Origin: Bog-473 sp963840245
GTDB taxonomy: Bacteria > Actinomycetota > Acidimicrobiia > Acidimicrobiales > RAAP-2
Length of the DNA: 27,756 nt
Direction of reading: 5' to 3'
Assembly: GCA_963840245.1 (NCBI GenBank)
Contig: CAWIYI010000031.1
Span: forward strand, 1-27,756
Part shown: positions 1 through 7,119 of the stretch, one piece after another
Layout: each line of letters begins with the position of its first letter
Position numbering within the stretch: the stretch's first letter is position 1
Notes under the pieces: generated by a model
Seen by the model: only the letters and a program-made list of their open reading frames with translations
What the model was told of the DNA's origin: nothing
Databases searched by the model: none
Made by a program: the position numbers and the translations under genes

Positions 1-111
1 GCGAAGAAGTATGCGGACAAGGACGAGGACGCGAACCGGCGACGACACGCCCAGCTTCAGCCGGCGGCGGCCCCCAGCTCGTCCATCGACTCGGCCCGGT
101 GGCGCTTGTAG
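1..111 (+). CDS. 3' end of an unidentified gene (partial)
   Basis: From the left edge, frame 1 reads about 36 residues, beginning AKKYADKDEDANRRRHAQLQ, and stops at TAG 109-111. The first dozen codons are almost all G/C-ending while encoding Lys, Asp, Glu and Tyr, which looks like real coding in this composition and unlike the Arg-rich shadow in frame 2. If real, its tail overlaps the convergent acyl-CoA synthetase by about 55 bases, so the annotated stop could also be a chance extension. Too little is visible to name a family. Confidence 0.4.
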   Translation, partial: AKKYADKDEDANRRRHAQLQPAAAPSSSIDSARWRL

Positions 112-1694
112 TCGACCTTGCCGTTGGGTGCCCGCCCGATTGTGGAGACAATGCGGACGCGTCGGGGCGCCTTGTACGAGGCCAGGCGCTCCTTGACGTG
201 GTCGATCAGCTCGGCCTCCGCCGGCTCGGCCGCCCCGTCGTGGAGCTCGACCACCGCCACGATCTGCTCGCCGTAGGTCGGGTGCGGGACGCCGACTACG
301 ACCGCGTCCCGGACGGCGTGGTGGGTCTTGAGCGCCTCCTCGACCTCCTCGGGAAAGATCTTCTCGCCGCCCGAGTTGATGCAGACCGAGCCCCGGCCGA
401 GCAGGTGGATGGTGCCGTCTGCGTCGACCTGGGCGTAGTCCCCAGGGATGGAGTACCGCACTCCGTCGATCTCCTTGAAGGTGCGGCCCGACTTCTCCTT
501 GTCCTTGTAGTAGCCGAGCGGGTTACGCCCGCCCAGCGCGAGCACGCCCACCTCGTCGGAGCCGGGCTCCACCTGGCGACCGTCCTCGGTCAGCACCCTG
601 ACGTCGGGGCCGAGGGTGAACGACGCCGTCTTGGCGGCCGAGCCGCCGCCCGACACCGAGATCCCCATACCGAGCGCCTCCGACGAGCTGAACGCGTCGG
701 CCAGGATCATGTTGGGGTGGTGGGCGAGCAGTCGCTGCTTCACCGGCTCGCTCCACATGGCGCCCGACGAGATCACCATGGCCAGCGGGCTCAGGTCCCA
801 CTGGCCCGGGTGCGCGTCGAGCACCGCCAACAGGGGGAGCGAGAAGGGATCGCCCACGATCACGAGCCCGGTGACCTTCTCGCGCTCGATGGCGTCAAGC
901 ATCTCGGTCGGGTCGTACTTGCGCGACTCGAGGAGGCAGATTCGTCCGCCCTCGGCGAGCACTGTGTGGGCGGTGAAGGCGCCCGTCCCGTGCATGAGGG
1001 GGCAGGCCGGCATCAGCGTGATCCCGCCGGGGTTGGCCTCGAGCGCGGCCCGCAGCGCCGGCAGCCCGCCGTTCACGTCGTAGTGGCGCACGCCGCCGTC
1101 GATCAGGCGGGCGAAGAGGTCGTCCTGACGCCACATGACACCTTTGGGCATGCCGGTCGTGCCGCCGGTGTAGAGCATGTAGAGGTCGTCGCCGCTGCGG
1201 CCCCACGGCGCGCGCACCCGCCCGATGGCGGATTTGGCGGCGTCCTCGTAGGGGGTGGCCCAGTCCGGGCAGGGGCCCGAGCCGTCGTCGACCCAGAGCC
1301 AGCCCTTGACGCGGGGCACCCGATCGAGGATGCCCTCGATCCGATCGGTGAACGCGCCGTGGAAGACGACAGCCACCGCGTCGGCGTTCTCCCACAGGTA
1401 GCTCAGCTCGTCGTCGCCGTAGCGGTAGTTGGTGTTGACGGGGACGAGGCCGACCTTGACCGCCGCGAAGGTGGTCTGGAGGTACTCCGGCGAGTTGTAG
1501 AGATAGATCGCCACCTTGTCCTGCTGGACGGCATCGAGGTCGAGCAGGAACCGCCCGATGCCATCGGCCCCGCGGTCGAACTCCTCCCAGGCGACGTTGC
1601 GGTCGCCCTGCGTCACGGCGATCGCCTCGGGCTGCACGTCCGCCACGGTCTCCCAGACGTCCGCGTAATTCCAGTCAGTCACTACTCGCTCCAT
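57..1694 (-). CDS. Acyl-CoA synthetase, FadD-like (AMP-forming)
   Basis: 545-residue member of the ANL superfamily, which activates a carboxylic acid with ATP to an acyl-adenylate and transfers it to CoA. The P-loop is YTGGTTGMPKG (residues 175-185). The adenylate motif is DAFSSSEA (333-340), GDY (418-420) carries the ribose-binding Asp, the hinge region is GRGSVCINSGGEK (433-445), and the C-terminal PNGKVDYK (523-530) carries the catalytic Lys. The start ATG at 1694 is chosen over an upstream one because AGGAG lies about 7 bases before it. The motif wording (TGGTTGMPKGVMWR) resembles actinobacterial FadD19/FadD17-type steroid side-chain ligases, so a branched or sterol-derived acid is a reasonable guess, not proven. 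It is divergent from the FadE-like gene at 1843, suggesting shared control. Confidence 0.93.
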   Translation of the reverse strand: MERVVTDWNYADVWETVADVQPEAIAVTQGDRNVAWEEFDRGADGIGRFLLDLDAVQQDKVAIYLYNSPEYLQTTFAAVKVGLVPVNTNYRYGDDELSYLWENADAVAVVFHGAFTDRIEGILDRVPRVKGWLWVDDGSGPCPDWATPYEDAAKSAIGRVRAPWGRSGDDLYMLYTGGTTGMPKGVMWRQDDLFARLIDGGVRHYDVNGGLPALRAALEANPGGITLMPACPLMHGTGAFTAHTVLAEGGRICLLESRKYDPTEMLDAIEREKVTGLVIVGDPFSLPLLAVLDAHPGQWDLSPLAMVISSGAMWSEPVKQRLLAHHPNMILADAFSSSEALGMGISVSGGGSAAKTASFTLGPDVRVLTEDGRQVEPGSDEVGVLALGGRNPLGYYKDKEKSGRTFKEIDGVRYSIPGDYAQVDADGTIHLLGRGSVCINSGGEKIFPEEVEEALKTHHAVRDAVVVGVPHPTYGEQIVAVVELHDGAAEPAEAELIDHVKERLASYKAPRRVRIVSTIGRAPNGKVDYKRHRAESMDELGAAAG

Positions 1695-1743
1695 CCCGCC
1701 GCTCCTGTTGCTCCGACTCCACCCACATGTCCATCCCCAACAC

Positions 1744-1806
1744 CGTCCGGACGTCTGCACGCCCGATTGCGGCCGCCGGCGCCCGTCGACCCCCGCCTCC
1801 GCGGAG
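1744..1806. promoter_or_regulatory. Divergent promoter region with two 10-bp palindromes
   Basis: The 148-base gap between the divergent FadD-like and FadE-like genes contains two perfect 10-base palindromes, CGTCCGGACG (1744-1753) and CTCCGCGGAG (1797-1806). Either could be an operator of a fatty-acid or sterol catabolism repressor. GC-rich palindromes of this size also arise by chance, and I could not place a convincing -10/-35 pair. Confidence 0.25.
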
Positions 1807-1842
1807 ATGCGTGAAGCGCGGCGCTGAGCCTACGCTCCGCGC

Positions 1843-3003
1843 GTGGACCTCGGCCTCCCCGGCGACGACGACCCCCGGCGCCGAGGCGTCAGGGACTGGC
1901 TCGACGGGCACCCCCACCCGACGGGCCGCCAGCTGGCCGAGGCCGGGTACGTGGCGCCGCACTGGGCGCCGCCCTACGGGCTCGATGCCGACCCGCTGAC
2001 CCAGCTGATGATCGACGAAGAGCTGCGGCGGGCCGGCGTCAGGCGCCCGGTCAACCCCATCGGCATCGGTTGGGCGGGGCCAACCCTCATGTACGCCGGC
2101 ACGGCGGAGCAGAAGGACCGCTGGCTCTGGCCGCTGCTCAGCGGCGAGGAGTTCTGGTGCCAGCTGTTCTCCGAGCCCGGCGCCGGCTCCGACCTGGCCT
2201 CGCTCTCGACCCGGGCCGAGCGGGACGGCGACCACTGGGTCGTCAACGGGCAGAAGGTGTGGACGAGCTACGCGCACATCGCCCGGTGGGGGATCTTGCT
2301 CGCCCGCACCGATCCGGCGGCGACGAAGCACATGGCGATCAGCTATTTCGTCTGCCCGATGGATGCGCCCGGGATAGAGATCCGGCCGCTGATCGACATG
2401 ACGGGGGAGCACGCGTTCAACGAGGTCTTCCTGACCGACGTGCGCATCCCGGCCGACCATCTCGTCGGGCCCGAGCACGGCGGCTGGGAGCTGGCCAAAG
2501 TCACCCTGGGCAACGAGCGGGTGTCGCTCTCGGGCGAGGGCGCGCTGTGGGGGATGGGCCCGACGGCCGAGGATCTCGTGGATCTGATCCGGGGCGCCGG
2601 CGGTGCGCCCGACCCATCCATACGGGACCGCCTCGTCGACGTGTGGATAGAGGCGCAGATCCTGCGGGTGCTGCGCCTGAGGATGGTCTCGGCCGTCCTG
2701 GCGGGGCGGGCTCCGGGGGCGGAGGCCTCGGTCCGCAAGGCCATCGCCGACGCCCACGGCCAGCACATCATGGATATCGCCCGTGACCTGGCCGGCCCGC
2801 ACGCCATGCTGGCCGGAACGGGTCCGGTGGGCGGCTGGGGCCGATCCGGCGCCCCATCCACGGCGGCCGATCCACCGCCGGCCGACCCCACCTGGTCCCG
2901 CGGCTTTCTGTTCGCGCCGGCGCTGACCGTCGGCGGCGGCACGGCCGAGGTCCAGCGCAACATCGTCGCCGAAAGGGTCCTCGGTCTGCCGCGAGATCCC
3001 TGA
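1843..3003 (+). CDS. Acyl-CoA dehydrogenase, FadE-like
   Basis: 386-residue flavoprotein of the acyl-CoA dehydrogenase family (FAD-dependent alpha,beta-desaturation of an acyl-CoA). FAD/substrate motifs are QLFSEPGAGSDLASL (107-121) and WVVNGQKVWTSYA (132-144); the C-terminal signature GGGTAEVQRNIVAERVLGLPR spans 364-384. The residue that is the catalytic Glu of MCAD-type enzymes (YEGT motif) is Gly here, as in many actinobacterial FadE proteins whose base lies elsewhere or on a partner subunit. The start is GTG 1843; no clear Shine-Dalgarno is seen and upstream in-frame sequence is not conserved-looking. Residues 328-350 form a Pro/Gly/Ala-rich insertion just before the last helix. Divergent from the FadD-like gene, probably acting in the same catabolic route. 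Confidence 0.92.
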   Translation: MDLGLPGDDDPRRRGVRDWLDGHPHPTGRQLAEAGYVAPHWAPPYGLDADPLTQLMIDEELRRAGVRRPVNPIGIGWAGPTLMYAGTAEQKDRWLWPLLSGEEFWCQLFSEPGAGSDLASLSTRAERDGDHWVVNGQKVWTSYAHIARWGILLARTDPAATKHMAISYFVCPMDAPGIEIRPLIDMTGEHAFNEVFLTDVRIPADHLVGPEHGGWELAKVTLGNERVSLSGEGALWGMGPTAEDLVDLIRGAGGAPDPSIRDRLVDVWIEAQILRVLRLRMVSAVLAGRAPGAEASVRKAIADAHGQHIMDIARDLAGPHAMLAGTGPVGGWGRSGAPSTAADPPPADPTWSRGFLFAPALTVGGGTAEVQRNIVAERVLGLPRDP

Positions 3004-3057
3004 CCCTCCGGCGTGACCCGAGGCGGTGCAGGGGTGCGGTTGGCTGACTCGCGCCAT

Positions 3058-3083
3058 GCGCCCGCGCCGTGCGCCCGCGCCGT
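3058..3083. repeat. 13-bp tandem duplication
   Basis: GCGCCCGCGCCGT occurs twice head-to-tail (3058-3070 and 3071-3083), followed by a partial third copy, in the gap between the convergent FadE-like and riboflavin synthase genes. Confidence 0.8.
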
Positions 3084-3086
3084 GCG

Positions 3087-3110
3087 CCCACGACATGTGC
3101 CGATCGTGGG
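3087..3110. terminator. Hairpin between convergent genes, candidate terminator
   Basis: CCCACGA (3087-3093) pairs perfectly with TCGTGGG (3104-3110) around a 10-base loop, between the stops of the FadE-like gene and the riboflavin synthase gene. No T-tract follows on either strand, so intrinsic termination is only inferred from position. Confidence 0.4.
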
Positions 3111-3140
3111 GTCGCGCGGGATCGAAGAAGTCGAACGGCT

Positions 3141-3617
3141 CTACAGATCGAGCGGGCCGGCGTGGGCGAAACCCTGCCGGATGCCCTGGCCGGCCCGGGC
3201 GGTGAGTTGCTCGGGCTCGTAGAGCATGAGATAGGCGTTGCGGGCGTGGTCGCGCGAACGGTTCTTGAACACCATGGCCAGCTCGGCCGGGTCGTCGGAC
3301 TCGTCCTCGTGGACGAACACCTCGAGGATGGGCGTGTTCGTCATGAGCTGTGCCGTCATGATCCCGGTCGAGGCCTCGTGGGCGCAGACCTTGTCCACCT
3401 TCTCCTTGCCCGGCATCCCGAGGGCGACGACGATCCGGCAACCGTCTTCCTCGATCATCTTCTTGGCCGCCACGGCCAGGTCCTTGAAGCCCGGGACGGT
3501 ACGCCGCAGCGTGGTGAATTGAGTGCCATATCCAGGGCATTCGGACAGTTCGTCGAGCGCCTCGGCGCCCATGTCGTAGCGGGCGAACATCGTGTCGACC
3601 ACGCCGATCAGGTCCAT
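3141..3617 (-). CDS. ribC: Riboflavin synthase, archaeal type
   Basis: 158 residues. It resembles the archaeal RibC family (dismutation of two 6,7-dimethyl-8-ribityllumazines into riboflavin), which is related to lumazine synthase and not to the bacterial two-domain RibE. Diagnostic stretches are GVVDTMFARYDM (5-16), RRTVPGFKDLAVAAKKMIEE (39-58), ALGMPGKEKVDKVCAHEAS (65-83), AQLMTN (89-94), EVFVHEDE (99-106) and the C-terminal AGQGIRQGFAHAGP. Length is normal for the family and no residue stretch is missing. It starts at ATG 3617, 62 bases from the divergent bioA start, so riboflavin and biotin synthesis may share a control region. No ribA/B/D/H gene is in the window. Finding the archaeal class in a bacterial context is unusual but the match is strong. 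Confidence 0.92.
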   Translation of the reverse strand: MDLIGVVDTMFARYDMGAEALDELSECPGYGTQFTTLRRTVPGFKDLAVAAKKMIEEDGCRIVVALGMPGKEKVDKVCAHEASTGIMTAQLMTNTPILEVFVHEDESDDPAELAMVFKNRSRDHARNAYLMLYEPEQLTARAGQGIRQGFAHAGPLDL

Positions 3618-3679
3618 GACCCATTCTCGCGCACGGCGTCACCTGGTCCGGCCGCCACGGTCTGGTCCACACTGGCCCG

Positions 3680-5026
3680 GTGAACGGCTTCAATCCAGAG
3701 GATCGGCATCCCAATCCGGAGGCCCGGACCTGGGTCGAGCGCGATGCTGCGGTCGTCTGGCACGGGTTCACCCAGATGGCGGCCTACGCGGGCAACGCAC
3801 CGCTCGTGATCGAGCGGGCGGAAGGGCGCGACCTGATCGACGCGGACGGGCGGCGCTACCTCGATGCGATCTCCTCCCTCTGGGTCAACACGCTCGGCCA
3901 TTGCGTCCCCGAGCTCGACGCCGCGCTGGCCGCCCAGGCGGCGAAGGTCGCCCACTCGACCATGCTGGGCAACGGCAACACCGTGGTGATCGAGCTGGCG
4001 GAGGCCCTGGCTCCCGTGGTGCCGGTCGACGATCCCCACTTCCTCTTCGCCGCGGATGGCGCGGTGGCGGTCGAGCAGGCGCTCAAGATCGCGTTCCAGT
4101 ACTGGGTCAACCGCGGCGTCCAGGGGCGCACCGGGTTCCTTGCGCTCAGTGATGCGTATCACGGTGACACCATCGGCTCGCTCTCCCTCGGTGACGGCGG
4201 CGTGTTCAGCGCCGTCTTCGAGCCGCTGTGTTTCCCCGTCGTGCGCACGCCGGGCTACGCGGACCCGGGTTGGGCGGACAAGGCGTGTGCGGCGATCGAG
4301 GCGCACGGCGCGGAGTTGGCCGCGGTCGTGATCGAGCCGCTGGTCCAGGGTGCGTCGGGCATGCTGTGTGCCTCCGCGTCCGACGTGCGGCGGATAGGGG
4401 AGGCGTGCCGCCAGGCCGGCACGCTCCTCATTTGTGACGAGGTGGCCACGGGGTTCGGGCGGACGGGGACGTTGTTCGCCTCCGAGCAGTGCGGTGTGCG
4501 GCCCGACCTCATGTGCGTGGGCAAGGGGATCACGGGCGGGTACCTGGCCATGTCGGCGACGGTGGCGTCGGGCGAGGTGTTCGGCGCCTTCCTCGGGGCC
4601 GACCTGGGGCCCGAGACCTTCTACCACGGGCATTCCTACGGGGGGAATGCGTTGGCGGCCGCGGTGGCGCTGGAGCACTTGCGGCTGATCGAGTCGTGGG
4701 ACGTGCTGGGCAACGTGCGGGCGCGGGCCGACCAGCTGTCGTCGCTCCTCGGAGAACGGGTCGCCGGCCGGTCGGCGGTGCGCGAGATCCGTCAACGTGG
4801 CCTCATGGTGGGCATCGAGCTGGCTCCCCCTTCGCCGGGGCTGCGCTGGGGTCGCCGGGTGTGCGCCGGTGCCGTCGCCCGGGGCGTGCTGCTGCGTCCG
4901 CTGGGCGACGTGGTGGTGGTCATGCCGCCGCTGACCATCACGGCGGACGAGATCATCCGGATCGTGGATGCTCTGGATGGGGCGCTGGCGGATGTGGCCG
5001 GGGACGGGTCGGCCGGATCCACGTGA
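3680..5026 (+). CDS. bioA: Adenosylmethionine-8-amino-7-oxononanoate aminotransferase
   Basis: 448-residue class III PLP aminotransferase that makes 7,8-diaminopelargonate from KAPA, using S-adenosylmethionine as the usual amino donor. Features supporting BioA over other class III enzymes: WHGFTQM (27-33), DADGRRYLDAISSLWVN (54-70), HSTMLGNGN (92-100) and DAYHGDT (158-164). PLP-binding residues are Asp253 in CDEVATGFGRTG and the Schiff-base Lys282 in CVGKGITGGYLA; HGHSYGGN lies at 316-323. It starts at GTG 3680. Its stop overlaps the GTG start of bioF by four bases (GTGA, 5023-5026), so translation of bioA and bioF is probably coupled. First gene of a bioA-bioF-bioD operon. Confidence 0.95.
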   Translation: MNGFNPEDRHPNPEARTWVERDAAVVWHGFTQMAAYAGNAPLVIERAEGRDLIDADGRRYLDAISSLWVNTLGHCVPELDAALAAQAAKVAHSTMLGNGNTVVIELAEALAPVVPVDDPHFLFAADGAVAVEQALKIAFQYWVNRGVQGRTGFLALSDAYHGDTIGSLSLGDGGVFSAVFEPLCFPVVRTPGYADPGWADKACAAIEAHGAELAAVVIEPLVQGASGMLCASASDVRRIGEACRQAGTLLICDEVATGFGRTGTLFASEQCGVRPDLMCVGKGITGGYLAMSATVASGEVFGAFLGADLGPETFYHGHSYGGNALAAAVALEHLRLIESWDVLGNVRARADQLSSLLGERVAGRSAVREIRQRGLMVGIELAPPSPGLRWGRRVCAGAVARGVLLRPLGDVVVVMPPLTITADEIIRIVDALDGALADVAGDGSAGST

Positions 5027-6331
5027 GCGAGAGCCCGAGCCCGTGGGAGGCGCGCATCCGGGCCTCGCTGGCCCAGGTCGTAGACGAGGGCCGCTGGCGT
5101 TCCCCCCGGGAGTTCGACGCCCTCGGTCCCTCGGGTCTGCTCGAAGGCGGGCCGGTCGTCTCGTTCGCGTCCAACGACTATCTCGGATTGAGTGCGCATC
5201 CGAGCGTGGTGGCAGCCGCGCACGATGCGCTGTCCCGCTGGGGCGCCGGCTCCGGCGCCTCGCGTCTCGTGACCGGGACGCGCCCAATCCACAGCGAGCT
5301 GGAGCGGGCGCTGGCCGAGTGGAAGGGGACAGAGGCCGCCGTCTGCTTCCCGACCGGGTTCGCCGCCAACCTCGGCGTGCTGTGCGCCCTGGGAGGCCCG
5401 GGCGTTCGTGTGCTCTCAGACGAGTTGAACCACGCCAGCATCATCGACGGGTGCCGGCTCTCCCGCTCCGCCCTCGCCGTCTACCGCCACCGTGACATGG
5501 GCCATCTCGAGGAGCTGCTGGCAGATGGCGCCGGCGCCGGCACCGGGACCGGGACAGGGTCACCGAGCCGTCACCAACGCCCGCATCAGCGCTATGCCCG
5601 CTCACATGCCAACGATCGTCGTCACCGACTCGGTCTTCTCCATGGATGGGGACGTCGCCCCCATCGACGAGCTGGTTGCCGTGAGCCGGCGCCACAACGC
5701 GCTCCTCATCCTCGATGAGGCCCACGCCGTCCTCGGCCCCGACCTCCCGGAGGCCACCGGGCGGGACGGAGGCGGGGGGATGGGAAGTCGGGACCGGGTC
5801 GGCGTTCAAGGGGGAATGGTCGTCCGGGTCGGCACGATGTCAAAAACATTGGGTTCGCTCGGCGGGTTCGCCGCCGCGTCCCGCGACGTCGTCGACCTGA
5901 TCGTCAACCGCGCCCGCCCCTACATCTTCTCCACCGCGCCCTCTCCGGCCGACTCCGCCGCCGCGCTGGCGGCGCTGCGCGTCGTTCGATCTCCGGAAGG
6001 CGCGGTTTTGGCGGGCCGCCTCGCCGCCCTGATCGACCGGGTCGCGGCGGCCGGATTCGCACCGCCCGGACATCCGAGCCCCATCATCCCCGTCGTCCTC
6101 GGCAGTGAGCAGGCTGCGCGCACCGCATCGGCCTCGCTGTTGCAGGAGGGATTGTGGGTGCCGGCCATCCGCCCACCCACCGTGCCAGTCGGCACCAGCC
6201 GGCTTCGGGTCACACTGTCGGCTGCGCACAGTGACGAGGATGTCACCCGGTTGCTTCACGCGCTTGCCCCTCTGCCGCGCCCGACGCCATCGCCCTTGCG
6301 GACCCCGACGGCGTCGTCCGCCGCCCTCTGA
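5023..6331 (+). CDS. bioF: 8-amino-7-oxononanoate synthase, split by a frameshift
   Basis: PLP-dependent alpha-oxoamine synthase that condenses pimeloyl-CoA/ACP with L-alanine to KAPA. The N-terminal half (frame 1, GTG 5023 overlapping the bioA stop) has FASNDYLGLSAHP, GSGASRLVTGT, FPTGFAANLGV and DELNHASIIDGCRLS. The C-terminal half (frame 2, to TGA 6329) has VVTDSVFSMDGDVAP, LLILDEAHAVLG and the PLP lysine in GTMSKTLGSLGG (Lys codon 5843-5845). The frame changes between about 5530 and 5608, at an imperfect hexamer repeat (GGCGCC/GGCACC/GGGACC units). Removing one base, or adding two, there restores one 435-residue protein, with a linker longer than usual for the ~385-residue family. Both halves look intact, so this is either a recent mutation, a sequence error in the repeat, or programmed frameshifting. 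Confidence 0.88.
5526..5561. repeat. Imperfect hexamer repeat at the bioF frame change
   Basis: About five units of a GGCGCC / GGCACC / GGGACC hexamer lie head-to-tail inside bioF, encoding a Gly-Ala-Gly-Thr run in one frame. The bioF frame change maps to this repeat or within 50 bases after it. Confidence 0.7.
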
Positions 6332-6336
6332 CCGGC

Positions 6337-6990
6337 GTGCGCCCGCGCCGAGTGATTGCCGTCGTGGGTACCGGCACAGACGTTGGGAAGACGTGGGTGG
6401 CCGCCCGGCTGCTGACCGACCTCCGCGTGGCGGGCCTACGGGTCGCTGCCCGCAAGCCGGCGCAATCCTTCGGGCCGGACGACGACCCCGCCGCGCGTGA
6501 CGCGGCCCTTCTCGGCGCGGCCAGCGGCGAGCCCGTCGAGGAGGTCTGCGGGCCAAACCGCTGGTACGACGTCCCGATGGCGCCCCCCATGGCGGCCGAG
6601 TCCCTGGGCCGCTCGCCCTTCACCATCCAAGACCTCATGTCAGAGCTCCGCTGGCCGGCCGAGCCTGTGGACCTGGGCCTCGTCGAGGCGGCGGGCGGCC
6701 TTCGTTCGCCGCTCGCGGTTGACGGCGACTGCCTCGCGCTCTGCGCGGCGCTGGCGCCCGACGTCGTGGTGCTGGTCGCCGACGCGGGTCTGGGCACGAT
6801 CAACGCAGTACGGCTCACCATCGATGCACTGCGCGCACTGTCATCTGCGGTGGTGGTCGTTCTCAACCGCTTCGATACCGCTGACGACCTGCATCTGCGC
6901 AACCGTGAGTGGCTGCAGGCGCGCGACGGACTCACCGTGGTGGTGGTGCCCGGTGGCGAGGGCGAGCTCGCCGCCCTCGTTTCCAGCTGA
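6337..6990 (+). CDS. bioD: Dethiobiotin synthetase
   Basis: 217-residue P-loop enzyme that closes the ureido ring of dethiobiotin from 7,8-diaminopelargonate, CO2 and ATP. The P-loop is GTGTDVGKT (11-19). The substrate-binding Lys is in the ARKPAQS stretch (Lys40), followed by an acidic metal/ATP segment. LVEAAGGLRSPLAVDGD is the BioD signature after the switch region, and VVVLNRFD replaces the usual nucleotide-binding NxxD. It starts at GTG 6337, five bases after the bioF stop, so it belongs to the bioAFD operon. About 110 bases follow before the next gene. Confidence 0.94.
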   Translation: MRPRRVIAVVGTGTDVGKTWVAARLLTDLRVAGLRVAARKPAQSFGPDDDPAARDAALLGAASGEPVEEVCGPNRWYDVPMAPPMAAESLGRSPFTIQDLMSELRWPAEPVDLGLVEAAGGLRSPLAVDGDCLALCAALAPDVVVLVADAGLGTINAVRLTIDALRALSSAVVVVLNRFDTADDLHLRNREWLQARDGLTVVVVPGGEGELAALVSS

Positions 6991-7119
6991 AAAGCCGTGA
7001 CGCTGTATCGGATTAACGGTGCGTCGAGGTTCCCGATCCGGCCGAACCACATTAGGTCGATGGTGCCCACCGCATGACGGAGCGACCGTTCATGCTTCGT
7101 GAAGGAGCAGCATCCGTTC

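Noticed and set aside
99..1814. Long open frame opposite the acyl-CoA synthetase
   Set aside because: Mirror of a high-GC gene. Its product is rich in Arg, Gly, His and Val with no family features, while the other strand has complete AMP-binding motifs.
1675..3771. Very long minus-strand frame across the FadE-like gene and ribC
   Set aside because: Low-complexity shadow lying over two well-supported genes; contains no recognisable domain.
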